A program made the translations under genes and the position numbers. The notes beneath the pieces were generated by a model. The model saw only the letters and a program-made list of their open reading frames with translations, was not told the DNA's origin and ran no database searches. Below are positions 33,082-44,746 of a stretch of 64,000 nucleotides of DNA, piece by piece (the first letter of the stretch is position 1; every line of letters starts with the position of its first letter). The stretch comes from Didymella arachidicola. Taxonomy: Eukaryota; Ascomycota; Dothideomycetes; Pleosporales; Didymellaceae. The stretch spans positions 1,364,001 through 1,428,000 of the forward strand of contig CM049990.2 in NCBI GenBank assembly GCA_016630955.3. The letters are read 5' to 3'.

Positions 33082-34783
33082 ATGGCCACCGAGCGTCTGC
33101 TGAGCAGTGTGTCAGTAACACAGCTTGGGCTCTTCAGCCTTGTCGGCGTAAGGAGCCAACCCCGCCACCAACAGAAAGCTACTGACTAGAACAGTACCTA
33201 GTCTACAAATCAGTACATTTAGTGTATAACATCTACTTCTCGCCTTTGTCACAATTCCCGGGGCCAAATTTACGCGCTGGCTTCTACTTTCCGTACTACT
33301 TCGAGCGACTCCGAGGCGACTACGTCCCGAACTGGCGCAGGCTTCATGAGAAGTATGGTGAGATTGTCCGCATATCGCCTGACAACTTGTCTATCATCAC
33401 CGCCGACGCATGGCGAGGTATACACCCGGTAAGACTACGTAAAAGGCCTCACTGACCCTCTGAGCAGACATCTACGGGCTGGGCAAAGAACTGCAAAAAG
33501 ACTGGCGCTATTACCGTCGCGACCCGCTGGACAAAGCCGACGATCTCACAAGTAGGTCTACAATGCGAATATCGATTGCGGGACTTGCTAACCACGTCAG
33601 ACTCTCGCGATGAGGATCATGCACGCATGCGGCGCTCTCTGAATCATGCATTCTCTCAACAAGCTTTGCATAGTCAAGAGGATATCATCGCGGGATATGT
33701 CGACCTCATGGTCTCAAAATTGCATCTGCAAGCGAAGGCACAGACTCCTGTGGACGTGACACGATGGATGAATGCTACCACCTTTGACATCACAGGGGAT
33801 TTGACATTCGGAGAGGCATTTGGGGCTTTGGATGCTGATGCGGACTATCCGTGGATTGAACACCTCTTCGATGGACTTGTATGGATCAATCTCGCAACTA
33901 CGCTAATGCAGTATCCTATTGTTGGTACGCCAGTCATTGCTTTATTGCGGACTTTGCCAGCCTTGGCGCGAGCGAAAGCGAAATACGTTGCCTATGTTGA
34001 TCAGAAGCTGGGCAAGAGATTGAGTTCAGAGACTGATCGGAACGATTTCATCGGGTAAGCTGTGATACGAACGTGTCCACGACACATTTGCTAACGTGTG
34101 ATAGTCACATGGCCAAACATACCAAAGGAAAGGGCTTCGCGCCCGAGGAACTCAGACTCACAAGCAGTATTTTAATCCTCGCCGGCAGCGAAACATCCGC
34201 CACTTGCTTGAGTGGAGCCATCTACTTCCTCCTCAAGCACCCGAAATGGACGTCAAAGCTTCTCGTCGAGCTGCGCAGCGCCTTTAGAAGCGACTCCGAC
34301 ATGACATTCCAGTCCCTTGCTCCTCTAAAAGTCCTCAATAGCATCATTCAGGAGTCTCTTCGGATGTACCCCCCACTACCAATCGACCTGCCGCGCATAA
34401 CACCCAAAGAGGGTGCTACCATCTCGGGCACATACATCCCCCCAAACACACGTGTCGGCATCCCGATGTACCCAGCCTTCCGCTCTGAGACCAATTTCAA
34501 GAACCCGGACACTTTCGCACCCAGTAGATGGCTGGGTGATGAGGAGTATGCTGGTGACAGGCGCACAGTGTTTCAGCCGTTCTCGATGGGCTCGCGGAAT
34601 TGCATAGGCCAGAACTTCGCGTGGGCAGAGATGAGAAGTATACTTGCTCGACTAGTATGGAACTTTGATATGGAGCTTTGTCCTGAGAGTGAGGAGTGGG
34701 ACCAGAGGCAAAAAGTGTTTTTCGTGTGGCTTAAACCGCCGCTAATGGTCAAGTTGAGAGCGCGGAGTGAGACAGTTGCCTGA
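33082..34783 (+). CDS. Microsomal cytochrome P450 monooxygenase, 501 aa, 5 exons
   Basis: Exons are 33082-33147, 33195-33417, 33468-33551, 33601-34054 and 34105-34783; the four introns are 47-50 nt with GT-AG ends and CTGAC or CTAAC branch sites, closing to 502 codons. The N-terminus is a membrane anchor (VTQLGLFSLVGYLVYKSVHL), followed by the Pro-rich hinge FPGPNLRA. Motifs: WRRLHEKYGEIVRISPDNLS (A-region), AGSETSATCLSG (I helix, AGxxT), ESLRMYPPLP (ExxR), and FSMGSRNCIGQNFAWAEMR (haem loop with the Cys thiolate). The overall order resembles the fungal CYP58/CYP65-like clan, which oxidises terpenes and other secondary metabolites, but substrate is not known. No PKS, NRPS or terpene synthase is near, so a biosynthetic cluster is not supported. 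The GFA-domain gene follows 235 bases downstream. Confidence 0.93.
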
Positions 34784-35018
34784 AATTAACAGCCAAGTGT
34801 CAGGGGCGGGTACTTCATAGCAGATCTTTGCTGCTGTTGCTGATGACGTAGGTGTGCTGAAGGCCACAGAGGAAATGCGGGGTGTGCTCCCCCGTCTTAC
34901 TCCACACCCGTCTCTCATCAATCCATATTCCGAGAATAATGCACTCTAGACTCCCTCTTGCCCGAGCATCTCGATTCAAGCTCGGTCTCGTTCAACCAGC
35001 AGCACTCTAACCCTCAAT

Positions 35019-36188
35019 ATGAGCACCCGCTCCCTAACTTTGTCCTGTTCCTGCGCATCAGCAACCCATACTTTCACACTCCCAAATTCAAAACTTCCAA
35101 TTGCATCGCATCTCTGCAGCTGTACCACCTCCCGTCGCGTCTCAGGCTCCCTCCTCACCTCGTACATCAACATCACCCATGACCCCTCAGCACCCACCCC
35201 AGATCTATCAACTCTGACTCCGTATCATAGCTCCGACAAATTGACACGACACTTCTGCTCTAAATGCGGGACGCTCATGTATCTCGAGTACCACTCTGAT
35301 GGGCACTTCGAAGCTGCGACTGGTACGCTGCAGGTCGACAGCACTGACGGTATTGTACAGTACAGGAGCTGTATGTGGATCGGTGACACCAGAGATGGGG
35401 GCGCGAGTATTTGGCTTGTTAATGGTATCGGAGACAGGGTACTGGAGCGGTGGATAGGAGAAGCTGATGAGAGCGACGTGCTTCCGCCCGACCACACCGA
35501 TTTCACGGGCTCTTCACAGAGCCATCTTACCGGCAGGATAAAACCGACGCAAAATCCGGTCCACGCGCACTGCCACTGCCAAGGCGTCGAGTTCTGGATC
35601 AAACCCCCCAGCTCCGACTCGGAACATGCGCGCAGCGACTTCCCTGATCTCATGGTCCCGTATCATCACGGCGCAGGCTTGAGTAAGAACCCGCGTAACG
35701 AAGCATGGTGGCTCAGAGACGAGGGCAGGCGGTTCCTGGCTGGTACGTGTATGTGTCTTTCCTGCCGAGCCGCGAGTGGGTTCGACATCACATTCTGGGC
35801 GTTCGTGCCCAATGCGAATATCTTCCTAGACGAAGAGTGTACGAAGGCATTTCCTGAATATAAAGAGGGGCATAGGAATGGTTATTGGGGCACGATGAAG
35901 TCGTATCGAAGCAGTGAGGGCGTGATGAGAACTTTTTGCGGGAAGTGTGGGGCGAATGTATTCTGGGATGGTGGGAAGGAGAAGGGGAGAGAGGGATTGG
36001 TCGATGTGGCGGTTGGGTTGGTGGAGGCGGGGAGTGGTGTGAGAGCTGAGGAGCTGCTGAGTTGGTGGACTGATAGGGTGAGCTTTGAGGAGGATGCTTT
36101 GAACAAGAGCCTGGCGAGGGCATTGGCTGTAGGGTTGAAAGATTGGGGAAAGAGAAGGTCCGAGGAAGAGCTATCTTCCCATTGTTGA
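35019..36188 (+). CDS. Tandem GFA/CENP-V-domain (Mss4-like fold) protein, 389 aa
   Basis: Two copies of the GFA/DUF636 zinc fold, a family including the glutathione-dependent formaldehyde-activating protein. Copy 1 (about residues 5-150) has SCSCASATHTF, HLCSCTT and FCSKCGTLMYLEY. Copy 2 (about 185-330) has HCHCQGVEFWI, GTCMCLSCRAASGFD and FCGKCGANVFWDG. The three Cys pairs per copy are the usual zinc ligands; copy 1 spacing of the first pair is less standard (CSC). No signal peptide. A catalytic role is not proved for fungal members; they are often annotated by domain only. Single exon; the ATG at 35019 is the first of the frame. It follows the P450 gene on the same strand at 235 bases. Confidence 0.88.
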   Translation: MSTRSLTLSCSCASATHTFTLPNSKLPIASHLCSCTTSRRVSGSLLTSYINITHDPSAPTPDLSTLTPYHSSDKLTRHFCSKCGTLMYLEYHSDGHFEAATGTLQVDSTDGIVQYRSCMWIGDTRDGGASIWLVNGIGDRVLERWIGEADESDVLPPDHTDFTGSSQSHLTGRIKPTQNPVHAHCHCQGVEFWIKPPSSDSEHARSDFPDLMVPYHHGAGLSKNPRNEAWWLRDEGRRFLAGTCMCLSCRAASGFDITFWAFVPNANIFLDEECTKAFPEYKEGHRNGYWGTMKSYRSSEGVMRTFCGKCGANVFWDGGKEKGREGLVDVAVGLVEAGSGVRAEELLSWWTDRVSFEEDALNKSLARALAVGLKDWGKRRSEEELSSHC

Positions 36189-38105
36189 CGATAACAGTGA
36201 TGATTTTCTATTGGAATTGCGCGAGTTCGCTGCAACTAGGACGTGGGGTACTTGACCCACGGGCAGGACACTCGAGAGATCACTGCAGCACATAGATCGA
36301 AGTTGGAAACCACTAGAGTCGACCGCCATCGGGCTGGCTCACAGTGTCCAACAGCCCTGTATTCAAACCACGGAGTGCCCGACTTCTTCGTCGATGTAGT
36401 CCGTTGGTACTTCCCGCCACATGTATCTGCCAGAAGCTGGTGATCCCAGCCTGTCTACTCTTGATGATGATGGAACGCATCTTCTGCCCAGACCGTTATT
36501 TCCAATCGCATATCTTCTAAGGTAGTCTGATACTGGTCCTCAAGACGATCGAAGAGGCCAAGCTCGATATGAAATGTCCTGAGTCCTGGCGAGGCTGTGA
36601 TGAAGGGTATATGATCGATGAGATCTGGAACGTATTGTGAGCACGTATACTATAGGTGGTAGTTGCTAGGGGGCCACGCAGGATGTGAGCGGAAACCATT
36701 TTAAACTTACTCATATCGAAAAATGATGTACTCGACACCAACAGTACCCATACCGAGGCGAATGCTGTAATGGCGTAAGGAATTGTAGGAACGAGAACAA
36801 TTATCTCAATGATTGTGTCGAGCTCCATTCAGGAGTTCTTTCTCAAAAAAATCGATGGACTGATCCACCGGTGGAGAGTATGCAACTGAGTTCAGCAAAT
36901 TGAAAGTTTGTACTCTTCGGGCCCGTCGAGTAACGGAGTGCCGTGTACAAAGTGTACATGCAAAGATCATGGCATGGGATTTTAACAGCTACACGGGATA
37001 AGTCAGCCTGTCAAATGGATATGGACAGTCTAGGCTCTTTCCAAATTAGCCTGTTATCTGATTGGCTATATGTCATGTAATGCCAACTGCATAGCCACGC
37101 AGTCCACCTGCAGCTTCCAGTCGTGCAGCCTATTCGTTGGCCCTGTTTCACGCCCTTGCGTATCAGCACGCAGCTGGTAGAAAAATTGGACCTGTCTGAT
37201 CGACGAGCAGCGACTTTCAATGCAAAATCAACTCGAAATTTCGAGAGTGAGCGACCACTCAGAGCCTCCCCTTTCTCGGATATCCCTATACTGGTCGCCT
37301 AAGCCTACATATGCATGTTTGAAATACAAAAAGTCTCGTTACATTAAAAGGGCTTTAGCAACACTATAAGGCTCTGCGCACTTCCACTAGAATGCCATTA
37401 TCTACTCACTCTATCTGATTATCTTCTACCTTTGGTAGCCTCATGCTTGAATAGCAATCGTCTTTATAAGCAGCCTTGGGAACTTAGTACTACAATCGTC
37501 CTTGCCGCTCTGCTGTTTCTGATACTGTCGCAGTATCGTTAGAACTTCGACAACACCTCAATCGTAGTAAGATGCCGGAGCCAGCTTCGAGTTAATTATC
37601 TCTTGTGTTGATTGTTTTAACAGCAGCCGACTCCCGCCTGTTCGCACGCCGCCAGATCTGTCATTCTTATCAAACGAACAAAGATCTCGACGATCATATT
37701 CTTACTCGTTTCCAAGATATGCAGATACTTTGCACCGTTTTATACCTTCACTCGACAGTGCCTCTCAAATTCACATCTAGACACTTTAGCTTGAACCTAC
37801 AGGTAAATGCAAGTTGTAAGTGCGCAATTATATGTGTTTGTGGTCGATTCTAGTAACTAACCCAACCCTTCCTATCTTGACCTGCATGCACCCTTCGCTC
37901 AGATATGGACCGTCCGTCTACATCGCGTGTTGTAATCAAGATCCCATTCCCTGGTCTCTTCATCCTGGACCCACGCGTTACGGTCATTAGACCCCGCAAA
38001 GGAACCTAGCCTAGAAGGTACTCAGATATCAGACCAGAGTCCGTACTCTCGGCTTCCGGTGCGATGTGACGAACTCAACCCAGCCCTGGTCTTCACCTGC
38101 GGGTT
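36189..38105. other. Long gene-free stretch, 1.9 kb
   Basis: This lies between the stops of the convergent GFA-domain and SANT/Cys-rich genes, so it needs to hold no promoter. The longest frames are 66-103 codons (36243-36443, 36517-36828, 37605-37853) and lack any features. From about 36.9 to 37.9 kb the bases are visibly richer in A+T than the genes around. I see no terminal repeats, transposase relic or tRNA, but a decayed element cannot be excluded by eye. Confidence 0.5.
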
Positions 38106-40630
38106 CTAGACGTTCTCAGTGATCTCCTCCTTGTGCATAGACTGCGCCAAATCAAATGCATCTTGAAGACCGATCTTGTCACCCATACCCTTGTCGTGTA
38201 CCCACTTCCAGACCTTCTGCATGCCACCGGTGACTATGCTCTTCTCAGGACCAGAGACGTGCTTGTCAGCGATAGGAATTTGAATCTCCATTCCGGCGGA
38301 CTCGATGGTTACCCAGTATGTAACCTTGAACAAGTCGTAGGGCGCGGGCTCAGCTTCGATGGCGGTGTGGTAGGACGAGAAACCACAATTGCCGTAGACG
38401 GTACCGCCGTTCGCAGCGCCGCAGCCCGGACAGCTATCATCGCCAACCTGACCCCAGCTATTTCCACAGCTGCGGAACCACTCGTCGTGCAGATGGCCGT
38501 ATGAACGTGTTGTAGGGACATCGAGGATACAAGCACACTGGGTGACCGGCAGACCACAAAGACGACAGTCCTCGATTGAGTCCCACCGTGATCTACCTGC
38601 TGGATTGTTGTCGGCTTTGGGACCAGCAGGCGGTCTGCAGTTACAGTTGAACATCACTTGTCCACAGTCTTGACAGAAAGACTCACACAGACCGGTGCAC
38701 CAGTTGCCACTCTTGCAGCCACAGGTACCTTCCTTGGCCAGTTCTGCGGTAGTCTTCTCGTCAGCAGCTCCGCCTATGAATGTATTCTTAGCCGCAGTCT
38801 CCTTCCTTGCTCCCTTGTGCTGCTCCTTCTTCATTTGATTATGCGGCTTCGGCGTCGGCTCCCAGTCTTCCGGCTTGATCTGCTTGTGACGATCTATGCA
38901 GGCTGCTACCCCGAGGTTAAAATGCTTTGCAATGTCGCGCCAAGAGCAATGATCAGCCTTTAGGCTCATGAGTTTTTCGTCCATAGAGAGTGTCCAATTT
39001 GTTCTAAGGCAGCAGCAGCATAGTAAACTTTCAGCAGCTGCACACTTGCAGACAAGATTCGGCTTCCAGTCTTCCGGCTTGAGGGTTTCCCATCGCTGCC
39101 GGCAGTCTTCTTGCGTAGTACCGAGATCATGCGCTGTTGAGTTCCAGTCGTCGTGTTGGGTACCCTGGTGACTACCGAACAAGCCTCCATCAAAGTCATC
39201 ATTCCAGCGTAGACCAAGGATCCAGGATCCTGTTCCATCTTGATGCTTGATAATTGCAGTGAATGCGTTCGCGATGCTGACGCGGTCGGCATCTCCGCAA
39301 GACAATTGACGTTTGAGACGCTCTTGAAGCAGACCAATATCGACAGAGAGGTAATCTCGAAGATCGAGAATGCGCATGGCTTGCTCGATAGACATCTCGG
39401 ACGGTTGAGAAAGCGCCTGGCCAGGTTGGCGAGGGGGGGTGCGGAGCTCGGCTTCTTGAATTCCTTCTACAGTGGGCTCAAAAGGCTCACGCGAGGTGGA
39501 ATTGGCTTCATTCGCTGACTGCTCGGGTAGAATGTCGTTGTCCGTTCCGGCACTGGGTGTGTATCGAACAGGTGTCAAAGATCGTGAATGAGCAGCCTCC
39601 CGATCGTCGCCGAAGTCCTCCCTCATGCGACGCTCGAGACACTCGATGCTGTCCAAACCTAACCCAAGTGCAATTTCCATGTCATGGCTGGCATCTGAAT
39701 CGTGAAGGCCGAGAGTGTCGAAGCTGCATGTAGAACCGTCTGATGAGTACCTCGAAAAGCCGTTCTTACACCTCATGGAGTCTTTGGCGGCATTTTGAAA
39801 GCCTTTAACAATATGATGTGCCTCCTCGTCCCATCTGCCACCTTTGCCGAAGATGTCAGATTTGGATTCAGTGACAGGCATGAACTCTGGAGACTGCTTC
39901 ACCGTGTGATCGCTGCGCGTCTTAGCATGCGGGAACCATAGCGAACAGCGCTCAAATACCTTCGCTCGAACATTGCACGAAGGTTCTGGACTCCAGAGCT
40001 GTTGCGGTATCCTTGAACCCTCCCGTTGGGCTGATTCGGAGCGTCTGAGTCTTTGTCGAAAGAACTGGATTCCGCAGGTACGACTCCCGGCGAAGTTGAG
40101 CGTACAAAGTCGGGCTGCACTGTAACCTGAGTGCTGATGCTGCTGCAGGATTGTAAGTGAAGTTGGCAGATGGATACCTGGAGGCTACAGACCTTCGCTG
40201 CTCGCGTTGTTGCAACAGAGCTTCCTGCGACGCTGGCGACAGCGCACGAAACCTGTCGACAGTGGTCTGTCCCATAGTAGGCGCCTGGTTTTGTTTGTTG
40301 TCCTCACCAGTACGCGCAAGCTTCACCGCGCTCCACTTGTGCTTCAAGCGGCGTCTTGCAGCATGTCGCTCGTCCTGAGCTGCCCGGTCAGCCTCGACGT
40401 CGGAGCGAAGAATGTCGTCCCGGTAGTTATCCCAGTGTTTGCTCGGGTAAGACCTTTCGAAAAGGAAGCATGATGTCTGGGAACATACCATGCGTAGGAC
40501 GGCGTCGGGGAGGAGTCGCTTCGAGAGAGACGCCAATTGGTGCCGGTGTGCGAACAGAGCAAGCTACAGATAGACCATGGTGATCGCTATGCGGACTACT
40601 AGGTGTATCGCACATGATGGTGGTAGTCAT
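38106..40630 (-). CDS. SANT/Myb-like, Cys-rich protein of unknown function, 774 aa
   Basis: Proposed exons are 40630-40489, 40379-40178, 40133-39960 and 39912-38106, with introns of 109, 44 and 47 nt; frames close to 775 codons. The last intron is strong (GTATTT...GCTAAG...CGCAG) and turns a GTG-starting frame into SDHTVKQSPEFMPVTESKSD. The first two introns are weaker and the N-terminal ~170 residues are thus less sure. The body contains repeated SANT-like units ending in KPEDW: GTTQEDCRQRWETLKPEDWK and TLSMDEKLMSLKADHCSWRD...IDRHKQIKPEDWEP. A Cys-rich block follows (CGCKSGNWCTGLCESFCQDC; FNCNCRPP; CRLCGLPVTQCAC; CPGCGAANGG), possibly zinc binding. The end (YDLFKVTYWVTIESAGMEIQ) is hydrophilic. 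A DNA- or chromatin-binding role is inferred from the SANT-like units only. Confidence 0.65.
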
Positions 40631-40939
40631 TGTGAAGCAGTCGAAGGATTGCTTTCAGGAGCCAGGACTTGAGATATGTGGTGGGGTGAAGAAGAAAGGC
40701 TACTTCGAGGCCGAAGAATGTGTATTGTGTAAGAATGTAGGATGAAGAGTTCCACTAGCTCAGGTGGGGTAAGTGAGAGAAGACCTCAGAAGGCTCCTTT
40801 CTAACACTGACGTCGCGCTTTAAGGTGAAGGTGAGAACCGTGACAAACAAGGCGGTCGCGCGTGCACACGCAGCTTGCGCTCGAACGAAAAGCGGCTACG
40901 CTTGAATAAAAGCAGGAGAACATACTGAAGCGCTCCAAA
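40631..40939. promoter_or_regulatory. Promoter region of the SANT/Cys-rich gene
   Basis: About 309 bases from its ATG to the stop of the PSI-like membrane gene on the same strand. The bases before the ATG on the minus strand are pyrimidine-rich (CTTCTTCACCCC), typical of fungal leaders. No TATA box seen. Confidence 0.45.
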
Positions 40940-41693
40940 TCACTCGAGTCGCACGCGTCCCTCGTCCGCCGAACCGTTAATGGACCTCTTCGCCGCCCTC
41001 CACCAGTTCCAGCCCCTCTCATTTGTGCCCTCATCAACTTCTTCGATCTCGTATTCTTTCTGCTGCCCCGTGATTCTCCTCCACCACTTACCCCAGCTCT
41101 CATGTCTGACCCAGATTTCGCCGGTGCCGTCCTCGTACTGTACCCAGCCATTGTTGCTTCCCTTGATGGCAAGATAGATCCATCTGATGACAGTCGCCAA
41201 ACCGTGAATGACCAAGAGACCGAAGATAGTCGCAAAGATGGTGACAAGCGCTGTCAAGAACGTGATAGTTGAGACCTGGCATCCAAGACCGCCGGTCCGG
41301 AGTTCAAAGCGTTCAGAGCCAAGAGCGCAGATGCCCTTGTATCGGACTGGGGTCAACAGCGGGAATACTCTGTCTAACACATTTTCCCTGGGCAACGGAA
41401 GACAAGTTGAGGACTGTAGTCGTGTGAGTATTGTGACTGTTTCTCTGACTAGATTCCCAGGCTGCCTCGCCTGTGGAGCTCACGAAGGTAATCAAAAGGC
41501 CATAACTTACAATTGGGCACCATCCGCAAGATCCGCTACTGCGATGGCAATCCCCGCAGTCTTGAATGCCCCAGCATTGAAACAGTCGATCCCAGTCGTC
41601 TTTTGGCGCATTCTTGTATTGATCGTAAATAAGAGCAGTTACGTTAGTTGTGTCTGCACTCAGACGCGCGACAGAGGGACAATTGGAAGGCAT
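40940..41693 (-). CDS. PSI-like Cys-rich single-pass membrane protein, 218 aa
   Basis: Exons are 41693-41511 and 41413-40940 over a 97-nt intron (GTAAGT...CTACAG); the join gives CGWCPISSTCLPLPRENVLD. Residues ~35-70 form a Cys-rich module, CWGIQDCGDCHRSSGSCGWC followed by STCLPLP, like the plexin-semaphorin-integrin (PSI) pattern seen in small fungal membrane proteins. A second Cys pair is in YKGICALGSE and GGLGCQVS. One long hydrophobic helix follows (TITFLTALVTIFATIFGLLV), then a basic and Trp-rich cytoplasmic tail (ESWGKWWRRITGQQKEYEIE). No N-terminal signal peptide is evident, so the Cys-rich part may be translocated by the membrane helix. Role unknown; endomembrane or plasma-membrane location is inference. 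It lies between Pwp2 and the SANT-like gene, all on the minus strand. Confidence 0.75.
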
Positions 41694-41970
41694 TATGTCT
41701 CGGAGATTAGAAACACCAGAAGGCAAAGCTATTATGTGCGAAGAGATGGGACCGTAGACTACGAATGTTGGCAGACCTTAGCGCGCATGAGAGATGGCTG
41801 ACGTAGTGGCTGCGTGTGGGGTCGCTAGCGCATTTCCTAAGGGCGAGGCGCGTTCAGCCACGCCTCATCGACAGGCCGAAGCTCAGGTTGTTAGGCCCAC
41901 AAGCGGTCGGCGGTCTGAGATGAGCCAGTAAATGTCCGTATTTTCGGACGATTGAACCTATGTAACATGC

Positions 41971-44746
41971 TTATTCGAAGCCTTCCCAACCACCCTCGTC
42001 GTCTTCATCGTCTTCGCCATCAACCATCTCCTCGTCCACCACGCCGTTGCCAATTGACTTGACCTCAAAGTCAAGACCTCTTGACTTCTCGGCCTTCTCA
42101 ACAGGTTGCGCAAGTAGATACTCTATTCGGTAAATATTCTCATCCGCCAATCTCGCAAGCTCTGTTTGTATCCGCCTTACTGCCTTCTCGACACTGCGCA
42201 GTTCAGCCTCGAGCCCGTTCTTGTTGTCCTTCATCCATCTCCCGTGCTTACTGAGAAGCGACTCTATCCAGACCAGATTGAACTCAAGATGTGGCGACTC
42301 ATCAGCTTGCACAGCGACGAATCGAAGTAAACGGCCGAGATAAACGGGTGGCAGGTCCTTTACGACAAGAGGGACGTCTTCCACTGGCGTGGCTTCGTAG
42401 ACACGGCGAATGAGGTTACGCTCGTTGAGGCGGAAGGCCATAACGAGAGCCTTCAGATACTCTTGTTGAGCGAGCGTTTCGAGCGTTGTAGAGGGTGTGA
42501 CGCTGATGTCGAGATCGAAAGGATCGAACTGGAACACGTTATCGAGAGAGTATATGAGAAGTCCTTCTGTCGAGGCTGCACAGAAAGCGCGCCCTGTTGG
42601 CGAAAAGGCCACTGCTGGGACTCTCACTTCAGGTCTTGTTCTCCTCGCACCAATGCCCTTCTGCGCTCCTGGAAGTGTGGTATCGCGGCGGTCTTCGAGG
42701 TCTGAAGCTTCACCTGTCTCGTCGATGAGACCCTGTGGGCCTGCATCAGTGAGCAATTTGCTATTGAGGAATTCTTGTGTTCCGTCAAGCGAGAGATTGA
42801 CGGATACAGTGAATTTCTTCAGCAAAACACCAGATTGTACGTCGTACAGACAGATATACTTGCTGTTGCCTCCTGCAAGGACACAAGACCCATCTGCACT
42901 GTACCTTACAGCTGTAAAAGATTTGGTACCGGCGACATTTGCTGCTGTGCGACGATCCGACATCTTTCGTCCACCAGACACATCTCGTCGTGCATCGACG
43001 CCATTTTCTTGTGCGGCGTCCGACACATTCCAGAATGTGAGTTGGCCATCGAGTGTGGTGACAGCAATCTGCTTCGAATCTGGGCGGAAGGCAACAGAGA
43101 GGACATCAGCCATCAGCTGAAGCGGCTCGCTGGTTTGTGTGCGTGCAAAAATGTTCCAGACGCGGACTGTCTTGTCCCAGCTTCCACTGACCAAAGTCGA
43201 TGCGTCTGGTGAGAACGCTAGTGTCGATACCGGCCCTTCGTGTCCAGACAGTGTATCGAGTAGTTGACCTGTTTGCACCGACCAGATGTGGATGTCTGAC
43301 GTATCGAGCGAGCCTGCGCAGATGACCTCTCCGCTGGGATCAACTGCAAGTGATGAGAATGATAACCTCGACGGTGCTGTGAATGTGCGGAAATTGCGGT
43401 ATCTGATAAGATCCCAGGCTCTTACTGATCCGTCCAGACTCGCTGTGAACAAGACATTTCCCCTCTTTGCGAACTCGCAGGCTGTCACACCACCCATATG
43501 CTCTGTGAAAGTCACGACACAGAACCCGGAGTTTACATCCCACACCTTGATCTTGCCGTCGTCTGCTGCTGTGATGATTCGCTGACCCTCGGGCGAGTAG
43601 GCGATCGTGTTCATCGAGTCGAAGTGTCCTTGCTGCTTCAGAACATACGATTCAGACTGCCACTCCCACACTAGCAGTTGACCCAATTTCGAAGCACCAA
43701 ATGCCAGCCATTCTCCGGTGTTGTTGATTGCGACATAGTCGATATCGTTCTGCGATATGCTCAAGCTTTGGATCTGCGCGAACTCGGGAAGCTCGTGTAT
43801 GAAGAAGGTGCCGTTCGAGAAGCCTGTGACGAGTAGCTTCGACTCGGGGTGAAAACCGGCGCATGTGACGTGGGCGTTGTTCTGATTGAAGAAGTGTCGC
43901 TCGGCGATCCCCCATTGCAGATTGTCGTCGTCGTCTTCGTCCGCATCCTCTGGTGCATCGTAGCGCAGCATGTACTTCCACATGAAGAGCGCACCATCCT
44001 TGCTGACTGTGTAGATAGTTTCTTGGTCCTTGGAGAACCATGCGCCCACTATTGCTTGCCTGTGGCCTCCGAGTGTTGTTTGTGCAGAACCCTCCTCTTC
44101 ATCGACACTCCATATCCTTGCTGTTAGATCCTTAGATGCGCTGAGGAAAAATCTTGAGTCGCTGGACCACTCAATGCTCTGGACATTGTCGTAGTGCCCA
44201 GTGTATATTCTGTGTCGTACAAATGGTGCGAATTCGAGATCGCCCTCTGCGACGTCCGGCGTAGACGGGGTGTGCCATACTTCGATCTGCCTGCCAATAC
44301 CGACTGCGAAGTGTCGTCCGGACGGCGCAAAGGCAAGCGCAGTGACCTCACCTCGGAGTGAGAAGTGGTAGAGGACCACTCGGCGGGGTATATTGGTGAG
44401 AATCGCGCGACCGTTCTCGTCGACTGAGAGGAGCAGATTGCCTCTCGGGTTCAGCGCCAGGCGGGCAATGTTCGTTCGGTGCGAAAAGGGAAGGGTATAT
44501 GACTTGGAGCTTTACATTGTTAGCAATGCTACACAAGCAGCTCTAGAAGCTTACATACTTAACAAGATCGAACACAGTCACCCTGTTGCCGACCGGCGAC
44601 AGCAGACACGTGCCATCTGGTGTGAACAGCAGATTGCCTCTGCTGTAGACGGTACCGAGCAGATTGGAGAACTAGTGTTGAGTTAAGTGAGGTTTCAAAA
44701 TTACAGTTGCGATCGCGAGGCATACCTGGAAGTCAGTCTTCATCAT
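41971..44746 (-). CDS. PWP2: Pwp2/Utp1, WD40 component of the U3 snoRNP, 890 aa
   Basis: Pwp2 is a core UtpB protein of the small-subunit processome and is needed for 18S rRNA maturation in the nucleolus. Exons are 44746-44726, 44671-44559 and 44509-41971; the joins restore KTDFQFSNLLGTVYSRGNLL and VFDLVNSKSYTLPFSHRTNI, both diagnostic for Pwp2, and close to 891 codons. Twin WD40 propellers span about residues 10-640, for example LFTPDGTCLLSPVGNRVTVF, YTGHYDNVQSIEWSSDSRFF, LGGHRQAIVGAWFSKD and LSGHEGPVSTLAFSPDASTL. The C-terminal Utp12 domain begins near STTLETLAQQEYLKALVMAF and runs to about 790, followed by an acidic tail (EEMVDGEDDEDDEGGWEGFE). Two adjacent ATGs (44746 and 44743) could start it; family alignment favours the second. 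Divergent from the septin gene. Confidence 0.95.

Noticed and set aside
33082..36188. P450 plus GFA gene as a secondary-metabolite cluster
   Set aside because: No PKS, NRPS, terpene cyclase or pathway regulator nearby; neighbours are housekeeping genes and the ABC pump is over 32 kb away.
40380..40560. Alternative reading of the SANT-like gene start through the region of KHWDNYRDDILRSDVEAD
   Set aside because: The frame is open but cannot be joined to the ATG at 40630 with matching phases; the 109-nt intron ending after GCTGAC...GGGCAG fits better. Transcript data could reverse this.
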